From contig JAJRTD010000097.1 of the NCBI GenBank assembly GCA_024278435.1, positions 1 through 5,306 on the forward strand: 5,306 nucleotides of DNA, in the 5' to 3' direction. The stretch is from Gammaproteobacteria bacterium. GTDB lineage: Bacteria > Pseudomonadota > Gammaproteobacteria > SZUA-229. Position numbers and translations under genes: made by a program. Under the pieces are notes generated by a model. The model was given only the letters and a program-made list of their open reading frames with translations. It had not been told where the DNA came from and did not search any database. Positions 1 through 4,818 of the stretch are shown here, in pieces. Numbering within the stretch: the first letter of the stretch is position 1; every line of letters starts with the position of its first letter.

Positions 1-46
1 AGTCTATAACGCGGGTATCCGGGGCTGAGCAAAATGGACAATGCAT
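1..46 (-). CDS. nrdR: Transcriptional repressor NrdR, 5' end only (first 15 codons, runs off the left edge)
   Basis: Reading the minus strand from the ATG at 46-44 gives MHCPFCSAPDTRVID before the window ends. This is the characteristic start of NrdR, whose N-terminal zinc ribbon opens with a CPxC knuckle (here Cys3 and Cys6) and continues with DTxVIDSR in the family. NrdR is an ATP/dATP-sensing repressor of ribonucleotide reductase operons: its zinc ribbon binds NrdR boxes and a following ATP-cone domain senses nucleotide state. Only the first half of the zinc ribbon is visible. The start lies 9 bp beyond the glyA stop, so co-transcription with glyA is very likely. No strong Shine-Dalgarno is seen in the few bases upstream, which suggests translational coupling to glyA. 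The glyA-nrdR order is common in Gammaproteobacteria. The identification rests on a short but highly distinctive peptide. Confidence 0.9.
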   Translation of the reverse strand, partial: MHCPFCSAPDTRVID

Positions 47-55
47 GCTGTTGTC

Positions 56-1339
56 TTAGCTTTGGTAAACCGGAAGGCGCTGGCAGACCGCGCTGACTTT
101 TTCGCGCACACTGTCGACAATGGCGCTATCGGCAACATCATTGGCAATGCTGTCGATGATGTCACACATCCAGCCGGCCAGGTCTGTGGCGTCCTGTTCG
201 CTGAATCCGCGGGTGGTAATCGCCGGTGTTCCCACCCGGATACCACTGGTGACAAACGGTGACTGCGGGTCGTTGGGTACCGCGTTTTTGTTGACCGTGA
301 TATGGGCCTTGCCCAGCTCCGCCTCGACCACTTTACCGGTCAGGTTTTTCGGTGTCAGGTCCCACAGGAACAAATGGTTGTCGGTGCCGCCGGAAACCAC
401 TTTATAACCGCGGTCCAGCACCACTTTTGCCATGGCCTGGGCGTTGACGATCACCTGTTTCTGGTATTCGATAAATGCCGGCTCCTGAGCCTCCTTAAAG
501 GATACCGCCTTGGCCGCAATCACGTGCATCAGCGGGCCACCCTGGGTACCGGGAAAAATGGCCGAGTTCAGTTTTTTGGCGATGTCCTCGTTTTTCAGCA
601 GAGACTGCTCACCGGCCAGGATAATACCGCCGCGAGGACCGCGCAGGGTTTTATGGGTAGTTGAGGTCACCACATCGGCAACAGCCACCGGGTTGGGATA
701 GAGACCGGCCGCAATCAGACCGGCCACATGGGCCATATCGACAAAAAGATAGGCGCCGCAGGAATCGGCAATTTCACGGAAACGTCCCCAGTCCATTATC
801 TGCGAATAGGCAGAGAACCCGGCAACGATCATTTTCGGCTGATGCTCATCCGCCAGCCGCTGCACTTCATCGTAATCCACAATGCCGGTTTCACTGTTCA
901 AACCGTATTGCACCGCGTTGTAGATTTTTCCTGAAAAGCTGACGCGGGAACCGTGGGTCAGGTGACCGCCATCCGCCAGTGACATACCCAGAACGGTATC
1001 ACCGGGCTGGCACAGCGCCATATAAACCGCGGCATTGGCCTGTGAACCGGAATGCGGCTGCACATTGGCATAATCGGCACCAAACAGCTGTTTTACGCGG
1101 TCAATGGCCAGCTGCTCGGCAACATCAACATTCTCACAGCCGCCATAATAGCGCCGTGCCGGGTAACCCTCGGCATATTTATTGGTCAGCACCGAACCCT
1201 GCGCCTGCATTACCCGCTGGCTGGCATAGTTTTCTGAAGCGATCAGCTCGATATGCTCTTCCTGGCGCTTTTTTTCATGCTGCATGGCAGCCCATAACGC
1301 TTCGTCATAACCTTCTATCGTTGTATCTTTGGGGAACAT
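56..1339 (-). CDS. glyA: Serine hydroxymethyltransferase
   Basis: GlyA is a cytosolic PLP enzyme that interconverts serine plus tetrahydrofolate with glycine plus 5,10-methylene-tetrahydrofolate, the main entry of one-carbon units for purine, dTMP and methionine synthesis. The 427-residue product is close to the usual bacterial length of about 417-420. Visible signatures are the N-terminal ELIASENY, the HSGSQAN loop that contacts the cofactor, FVDMAHVAG with Asp201 (expected to pair with the pyridine nitrogen) and His204, and the Schiff-base segment [13 protein letters not shown] with catalytic Lys230. The start at 1339 was chosen because [12 protein letters not shown] is the normal family N-terminus and AGGAG at 1349-1345 lies 5 nt upstream. 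The frame stays open for a further 92 codons upstream, but that stretch is not SHMT-like. The protein appears intact. It is transcribed toward nrdR, which starts 9 bp after its stop. Confidence 0.98.
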   Translation of the reverse strand: MFPKDTTIEGYDEALWAAMQHEKKRQEEHIELIASENYASQRVMQAQGSVLTNKYAEGYPARRYYGGCENVDVAEQLAIDRVKQLFGADYANVQPHSGSQANAAVYMALCQPGDTVLGMSLADGGHLTHGSRVSFSGKIYNAVQYGLNSETGIVDYDEVQRLADEHQPKMIVAGFSAYSQIMDWGRFREIADSCGAYLFVDMAHVAGLIAAGLYPNPVAVADVVTSTTHKTLRGPRGGIILAGEQSLLKNEDIAKKLNSAIFPGTQGGPLMHVIAAKAVSFKEAQEPAFIEYQKQVIVNAQAMAKVVLDRGYKVVSGGTDNHLFLWDLTPKNLTGKVVEAELGKAHITVNKNAVPNDPQSPFVTSGIRVGTPAITTRGFSEQDATDLAGWMCDIIDSIANDVADSAIVDSVREKVSAVCQRLPVYQS

Positions 1340-1344
1340 TGAAA

Positions 1345-1349
1345 CTCCT
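1345..1349 (-). promoter_or_regulatory. Ribosome binding site of glyA
   Basis: AGGAG on the minus strand, 5 nt before the ATG at 1339. This perfect Shine-Dalgarno core is what decides the start against the in-frame upstream extension. Confidence 0.85.
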
Positions 1350-1383
1350 GAAAAATCGACCACCAGAAAAACCGGGGCATCTA

Positions 1384-1411
1384 TATGTAAAAATGGCGCA
1401 CATCTTAACAA
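1384..1411 (-). promoter_or_regulatory. Candidate sigma70-type promoter for glyA (weak)
   Basis: On the minus strand, TTGTTA (1411-1406) matches 4 of 6 bases of the -35 consensus. It is followed after 16 bp by TACATA (1389-1384), a poor -10 match. Transcription would begin near 1377 and give a leader of about 38 nt. A second weak pair, TTGTAT at about 1614-1609 and TATTAA at about 1591-1586 with 17-bp spacing, would give a leader of about 240 nt. Neither is strong; this is a placement guess. Confidence 0.25.
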
Positions 1412-1422
1412 ACAAGAGGCAT

Positions 1423-1437
1423 CACTGTATATCAGTG
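1423..1437. repeat. Small dyad CACTG-TATAT-CAGTG upstream of glyA
   Basis: A perfect 5-bp inverted repeat with a 5-bp AT-only centre, just upstream of the weak -35 candidate for glyA. It could be an operator half-site pair. It superficially resembles an NrdR box (CACWATATATWGTG), but it is one base too long in the centre, so it does not fit that motif in register. It could also be a chance dyad. Confidence 0.35.
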
Positions 1438-1645
1438 CTCCCTGATAATTGCGGGAAAATGCCGCTGCATCGCACAAATTGACCGGTTTCAGCACCGCCG
1501 GCATGGCAACCTGGCGCAAAACAGCTATTCTTTCAAGTAAGCGGCATGCTGCAGCTGCCAATATTTCGCCCCGGCAGCTGCCGCTATTAATAGCCAGACC
1601 AAAAAAGTAATACAAAACCTGCGTTTACTTATGGTGTGAATCAAC

Positions 1646-1689
1646 TAAGATACAGGTAACCCATATAGAACCTGTCTTTAGGTATCTTA
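1646..1689. repeat. Nested inverted repeat upstream of the solute-binding-protein gene
   Basis: An outer 8-bp perfect inverted repeat, TAAGATAC (1646-1653) and GTATCTTA (1682-1689), encloses and partly overlaps a 6-bp repeat, ACAGGT (1652-1657) and ACCTGT (1670-1675). The two pairings share AC at 1652-1653, so as RNA they would be partly exclusive; as DNA, the inner repeat has its half-sites 18 bp apart. The element ends 28 bp before the TTG start and overlaps the candidate -10, which is a normal place for an operator or a leader hairpin. No U-run follows, so it is not an intrinsic terminator. Confidence 0.5.
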
Positions 1690-1721
1690 TGCTCAAAAAA
1701 ACTATGGAAGCTGACAATTGA
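1689..1721 (+). other. Possible 10-codon leader ORF overlapping the TTG start
   Basis: ATG at 1689 opens a frame encoding MLKKTMEADN that ends with TGA at 1719-1721. The TGA overlaps the TTG start (1718-1720) of the following gene in the TTGA arrangement. Such an overlap could couple translation to a weak TTG start. No clear Shine-Dalgarno precedes the ATG, and an ORF this short arises easily by chance, so it is only a possibility. Confidence 0.2.
1706..1710 (+). promoter_or_regulatory. Ribosome binding site for the TTG start at 1718
   Basis: GGAAG lies 7 nt before TTG. It supports translation from TTG, which is the only in-frame start that keeps the Arg-containing n-region of the signal peptide; an in-frame TGA lies just upstream at 1712-1714. 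Confidence 0.5.
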
Positions 1722-2584
1722 ATCGCCTGAGATTACCCGTGCCCCTGTTGATAATCCTGTTGCTGCTGTTTTCCATTCAGCAGCCCGGCATGGCAGATGA
1801 ACAGAAACCCCTGCGCTTTGGCGTCCTTTCCATTGCCCAGCCATCACGCATCTTCAACAACTGGCAGCCTTTTGCCGACTACATCAGCGAAAAAACCGGG
1901 CAACCGGTTGAAATCGTGATCCCCCGCGGCTTCGGCAAAATGGCAAAGGCCATCACTGAAGGCGAGATCGATTTCTTTTATGTCAATTCACTGGTGTTTT
2001 ACCGGCTCAAGCAGCAGGGCCAGGCCGTCGCCGTCGCCCAGATGGAGAACATTGCCGGAGAGACCACCAGTCACAGCGAAATTTTTGTACGCCGTGACAG
2101 TGCTATCGAAAACGTTAATGACCTCAAGGGCAAGAACATGGCCTATATCAGCCCCATGGGCGCCGGCGGCTACCTGGCGCCACGCGCCCTGCTCTATGAA
2201 GAAGGCCTGCAAAGCGGCATCGAAAACCAGGAAACATTCACCAAAAACCTGTCCAACACCATTCATGGCGTGTTACTGGGCGAGTACGATGCCGGCACCA
2301 TGTGCGGGGTGAACTACGCCTTAATGAGCAAGAAGATAGAAACCGGCGAACTCAAGGTCATTGCTATCAGTGAGCCCTACCCGGAAAACGTGGTTGGCGC
2401 CCGCGAGGATCTGCCGCAAAAACAGCTACAGCAGTTTCGTGAGCTGTTGCTGGCCATGCCGGATGATCCTGCCGGAAAAACCGTGCTGCAGAACATGCAC
2501 AAAATGAAAATCAGGGCTTTCGTTAAATACGACCCGGCCATGGAGTCCGTCACCCGCCGGCTGCTGAAAGAAGGGAACCTGTAA
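1718..2584 (+). CDS. Periplasmic PhnD-like solute-binding protein (phosphate/phosphonate-binding family), probable sensory partner of the next gene
   Basis: A 288-residue protein with a TTG start. Residues 1-26 form a Sec signal peptide: NRLRLP n-region, Leu/Ile-rich core, and likely cleavage after GMA26. No lipobox cysteine is present, so a soluble periplasmic protein is expected. The mature part begins LRFGVLSIAQPSR and follows the PhnD-like type II binding-protein pattern: an early FADYISEKTGQPVEI strand, EGEIDFFYVNSLVFY, DLKGKNMAYISP, GGYLAPRALL and late EYDAGTM plus VIAISEPYPE segments. Where phosphonate-binding PhnD proteins usually have a Ser/Thr-rich STSGY ligand loop, this one has SPMGAGGY (145-152), so the ligand may not be a phosphonate. 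No ABC permease or ATPase is adjacent. The next gene starts 6 bp later in the same frame, which suggests a binding protein that signals to a membrane c-di-GMP enzyme rather than feeding a transporter. The fold family is fairly secure; the ligand is unknown. Confidence 0.85.
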   Translation: MNRLRLPVPLLIILLLLFSIQQPGMADEQKPLRFGVLSIAQPSRIFNNWQPFADYISEKTGQPVEIVIPRGFGKMAKAITEGEIDFFYVNSLVFYRLKQQGQAVAVAQMENIAGETTSHSEIFVRRDSAIENVNDLKGKNMAYISPMGAGGYLAPRALLYEEGLQSGIENQETFTKNLSNTIHGVLLGEYDAGTMCGVNYALMSKKIETGELKVIAISEPYPENVVGAREDLPQKQLQQFRELLLAMPDDPAGKTVLQNMHKMKIRAFVKYDPAMESVTRRLLKEGNL

Positions 2585-2590
2585 CAGCTG

Positions 2591-4606
2591 ATGAATACCG
2601 GCATATTTTATCGTTTACTGCTCAGCCTGATACTGCTTTTTTTAGCCAGTACCGCCGTGATGGCCTATATATTACTCGATGAAACCAGGAACACCATTAC
2701 AAAATCCCGTCTGCAACAGGCCGAGACCCTTGCCGAGGGCATGGCGGAAGGCAGCCTGGATGCACTGGTAGTCCGCGATTACGAACTGCTGGAGCGCTGG
2801 CTAAAAGCCGGTACCGCGATTGATGACTTTGCCTATGCCTACCTGGACAGGGCGGATGGCCGGATTATTGCGCATACCGTACTGGAACAGGTGGCAAAAC
2901 AAACAACTGCGCTGGGTGAAATCAAAAAACCCCTGGTCAGAGACCTGGAATTCAGCAACCGCCCGGTACGTGAAGTCGTTCATGCAGCCTACCTGGGCAA
3001 CAAGCATATGGCCAATGCCCACCTGGCCTATTACCTGGATACCCGGCCGTTTTATTCAGAAAACATTGTCAGCCGGGTTGTCATCCTGCTGCTGTTCTCA
3101 CTGCTGGCACTGTCGATAATCACCTTTTTTATTCTGCGCTGGGCACTGTCACCCATCGAAGAGCTGGCCGGCGTCATGGCAAAAACAACCAACTACCTGC
3201 CGGAACTGTCAGGCAAGCTGCTAAAACGCAGGGATGAGATCGGGCTGCTGGCACGCAACTTCAATGACCTGATGAACCGGCTTGCCAGCAGTTACCGCAA
3301 TATTAAATACCAGGCCACTCACGATCAGCTAACCGACATGCTTAACCGCTACGAATTTGAAGAGCAGTTAAAACAGGCACTGAAACTGGCACAATCAGGC
3401 CAGCACAATGCCGTGTTCTGTTACCTGGATATCGACCAGTTCAAGATCATCAATGAAACCGCCGGCCATGTAGCCGGTGATGCCATGCTCAGGGATTTTG
3501 CCGCGCGCCTGCGCCAGCAGAACCTGCTGCCGGAAAACGTCACCCTGGCACGACTGGGCGGCGATGAGTTCGGCATTCTTCTGCCCGGCTGCGACCTGGA
3601 CCAGGCATACAAAATCACTGAAGCCATATTGCAGATGCTGGAAAGTTACGAGTTCCACTGGCAGCAGCAGGCGTTTTCAGTCAGCTGCAGTATCGGTGTT
3701 GTTCTGATCAATGAAAACTCGCAGAGCAGTACCCAGTTACTCGCCGATGCCGATGTCGCCTGCTACACCGCCAAGGAACGTGGCCGCCACGGGGTTTATT
3801 TCTATAACGATGAGAGCCACGACGAGTCGGCACACAGCCAGGATATATCCCATGCCACCATGCTGGTACAGGCCATGCAACAGGGCCGCCTGCTGCTTTA
3901 CGCCCAGCCCATTGCCGACCTGTCGCGCCCGGACAACGGCATTCACCATTTTGAACTGCTGCTGCGTATGCTGGACGAAAACGATGAAATCATCAGTGCC
4001 GGTCCGCTGATTGCCGCCGCCGAACGTTTTGGCCTGATGCCGGAAATTGACCGCTGGGTGATAGATAACGCCTTTACCCAGGTCAAACAGTTCACCGCAT
4101 CCACCCCCGATGTGGTACTGAGCATCAACCTGTCCGGCAACTCGCTCAGCGAAAACGGCCTTACCGAGTACGTAGTCAACAAACTGGCAAAGCACGGCAT
4201 CAACCCGGAAAACATCTGTTTTGAAATTACCGAAACCGCCGCCATTAACAACCTGCACCACGCCCGTTTATTTATTGAAAAAATGCGCAGTTATGGCTGC
4301 AAGTTCTCCCTGGATGATTTCGGCAGCGGCCTGTCATCCTTTATGTATTTAAAAACGCTGGAAGTCGATTATCTGAAAATCGACGGCCACTTTGTGCAGG
4401 ACATGCTGAGCTACCCCATCGATCACGCCATGGTCGCCGCCATTAACCAGGTCGGGCATTCCATGAACATCAAAACTATCGCTGAATTTGCCTGTTCCGA
4501 GCATATCGTCAAGCGCCTGAAACAGATGGGAGTGGATTACGCCCAGGGTTATGCGGTGGGTAAACCCTGCGCCATTACCGACTTCCAGAAGCAGTCTCTG
4601 TTATAA
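2591..4606 (+). CDS. Membrane-bound bifunctional-type c-di-GMP enzyme: periplasmic sensor, HAMP, GGDEF, EAL
   Basis: This 671-residue inner-membrane protein is predicted to make and/or degrade cyclic-di-GMP. In order it has TM1 (about 7-29), a periplasmic sensor region of about 130 residues (30-160), TM2 (163-182), HAMP (about 183-236, with SPIEEL and DEIGLLARNFNDLM), GGDEF (about 240-405) and EAL (about 425-668). The cyclase domain looks intact: DQLTDMLNR (245-253), LDIDQF with metal-binding Asp280/Asp282, GGDEF (323-327). The inhibitory RxxD site is absent; PENV occupies that position. The EAL motif reads ELL (455-457), keeping Glu455. Other catalytic positions are present: Asn513, Glu545 in FEITETA, Asp575/Asp576 in DDFGSG, Lys596 in YLKIDG, Glu632 and Gln652 in QGY. 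AEGVE is altered to AEFAC. Phosphodiesterase activity is likely, and cyclase activity possible. It is presumably co-transcribed with the binding-protein gene 6 bp upstream. The nearest purine-rich site (AAGGGA, 2571-2576) is 14 nt away, so translational coupling is likely. Confidence 0.93.
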   Translation: MNTGIFYRLLLSLILLFLASTAVMAYILLDETRNTITKSRLQQAETLAEGMAEGSLDALVVRDYELLERWLKAGTAIDDFAYAYLDRADGRIIAHTVLEQVAKQTTALGEIKKPLVRDLEFSNRPVREVVHAAYLGNKHMANAHLAYYLDTRPFYSENIVSRVVILLLFSLLALSIITFFILRWALSPIEELAGVMAKTTNYLPELSGKLLKRRDEIGLLARNFNDLMNRLASSYRNIKYQATHDQLTDMLNRYEFEEQLKQALKLAQSGQHNAVFCYLDIDQFKIINETAGHVAGDAMLRDFAARLRQQNLLPENVTLARLGGDEFGILLPGCDLDQAYKITEAILQMLESYEFHWQQQAFSVSCSIGVVLINENSQSSTQLLADADVACYTAKERGRHGVYFYNDESHDESAHSQDISHATMLVQAMQQGRLLLYAQPIADLSRPDNGIHHFELLLRMLDENDEIISAGPLIAAAERFGLMPEIDRWVIDNAFTQVKQFTASTPDVVLSINLSGNSLSENGLTEYVVNKLAKHGINPENICFEITETAAINNLHHARLFIEKMRSYGCKFSLDDFGSGLSSFMYLKTLEVDYLKIDGHFVQDMLSYPIDHAMVAAINQVGHSMNIKTIAEFACSEHIVKRLKQMGVDYAQGYAVGKPCAITDFQKQSLL

Positions 4607-4694
4607 AACAATCACCTGGCTGCGGCCATGGTTGCAACTCTCGCCCGGATTAGTCTCAACGTCCCCGACAGAAAATCATCAAGCCGACAAAAAC

Positions 4695-4708
4695 TTGATC
4701 CAGATCAA
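4695..4708. promoter_or_regulatory. FNR/Anr-type binding site
   Basis: TTGAT-CCAG-ATCAA is an exact match to the FNR consensus TTGATnnnnATCAA, and the palindrome extends one more base on each side (C...G). FNR-family regulators bind this site when oxygen is low; Dnr-type NO-responsive proteins use near-identical sites. Its centre lies at -41.5 relative to the start expected from TATCAT at 4731-4736, the class II activator position. It would activate nrdJ under oxygen limitation. Confidence 0.85.
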
Positions 4709-4730
4709 GGAATGTTGGCTTACATGTTTT

Positions 4731-4743
4731 TATCATATACAAT
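4731..4743 (+). promoter_or_regulatory. Candidate nrdJ promoter (-10 elements)
   Basis: TATCAT at 4731-4736 matches 5 of 6 bases of TATAAT and would place the start at about 4743, putting the FNR box at exactly -41.5 with no need for a -35. An alternative is TTGGCT (4715-4720), 17-bp spacer, TACAAT (4738-4743, 5 of 6), which would start near 4750 and put the FNR box near -48.5. Either way NrdR box 1 covers the polymerase site or the start. Confidence 0.6.
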
Positions 4744-4752
4744 ATATAGCGC
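4737..4752. promoter_or_regulatory. NrdR box 1
   Basis: ATACAATATATAGCGC matches the 16-bp NrdR-box consensus ACACWATATATWGTGT at 13 of 16 positions, with the whole WATATATW core intact. It overlaps the predicted transcription start of nrdJ, as expected for repression. Confidence 0.75.
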
Positions 4753-4767
4753 ATAACAATAACTATA

Positions 4768-4783
4768 ACACTATATATGGTAT
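4768..4783. promoter_or_regulatory. NrdR box 2
   Basis: ACACTATATATGGTAT matches the NrdR consensus at 14 of 16 positions. It begins 31 bp after box 1, about three helical turns, so both boxes face the same side of the helix. Tandem boxes at an integral number of turns are the usual arrangement for NrdR operators. Confidence 0.78.
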
Positions 4784-4796
4784 ATCTTATATACCA
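4778..4796. repeat. 8-bp inverted repeat overlapping NrdR box 2
   Basis: TGGTATATCTTATATACCA is a perfect 8-bp inverted repeat around a 3-base centre. It starts inside NrdR box 2 and ends 10 bp before the nrdJ Shine-Dalgarno. It could be a further operator or a weak AU-rich hairpin in the leader. No T-run follows, so it is not a terminator. Confidence 0.5.
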
Positions 4797-4806
4797 GCGT
4801 AGTCTT

Positions 4807-4811
4807 AGGAG
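4807..4811 (+). promoter_or_regulatory. Ribosome binding site of nrdJ
   Basis: AGGAG, 7 nt before the ATG at 4819. A strong site at good spacing that fixes the start. Confidence 0.85.
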
Positions 4812-4818
4812 ATTCCCC

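Larger units (their letters stand above)
1340..1717. other. Divergent intergenic region between glyA and the solute-binding-protein gene
   Basis: This 378-bp stretch must carry the promoters for both directions. No tRNA, convincing protein gene or recognisable riboswitch was found. It holds the glyA Shine-Dalgarno, a weak glyA promoter candidate, a small dyad at 1423-1437, a weak rightward promoter candidate (TTTACT at 1624-1629, 16-bp spacer, TAAGAT at 1646-1651) and a nested inverted repeat at 1646-1689. The glyA frame remains open across most of it, but the translation is cysteine-rich and unlike any N-terminal extension I know for this family. Confidence 0.6.
4607..4818. other. Intergenic regulatory region upstream of nrdJ
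   Basis: This 212-bp stretch holds no gene. The left half (4607-4690) contains only a small imperfect hairpin (4614-4632) without a T-run, so no convincing terminator for the upstream gene is seen. The right half is AT-rich and dense with regulatory signals: FNR-type box, -10 elements, two NrdR boxes, an inverted repeat and the Shine-Dalgarno of nrdJ. Confidence 0.8.

Noticed and set aside
979..1482. Plus-strand ORF of 167 codons antisense to glyA
   Set aside because: It lies opposite the well-supported glyA frame, with a His/Pro/Arg-rich translation typical of an antisense shadow and no Shine-Dalgarno.
1340..1615. In-frame open extension of glyA by 92 codons upstream
   Set aside because: The normal SHMT N-terminus begins at MFPKD, with a perfect AGGAG 5 nt before it. 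The extension is cysteine-rich, matches no known targeting or regulatory domain, and would use most of the divergent promoter region. Openness of 92 codons is uncommon but not impossible by chance.
1340..1645. Glycine, tetrahydrofolate or SAM-type riboswitch upstream of glyA
   Set aside because: No conserved core of these aptamers was recognised on the minus strand; a covariance-model search would be the decisive test.
3737..4261. Minus-strand ORF of 174 codons inside the GGDEF-EAL gene
   Set aside because: It overlaps conserved catalytic motifs on the other strand and has no family resemblance; it is a shadow frame.
4614..4632. Possible terminator hairpin after the GGDEF-EAL gene
   Set aside because: The stem (ACCTGGC against GCCATGGT, with one bulged base) is short and is not followed by a T-run, so an intrinsic terminator cannot be supported.
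4743..4818. Cobalamin riboswitch before the B12-dependent reductase
   Set aside because: The predicted leader is only about 70-76 nt, AT-rich and filled with NrdR sites; no B12-box-like sequence is seen and the space is too small for the aptamer.
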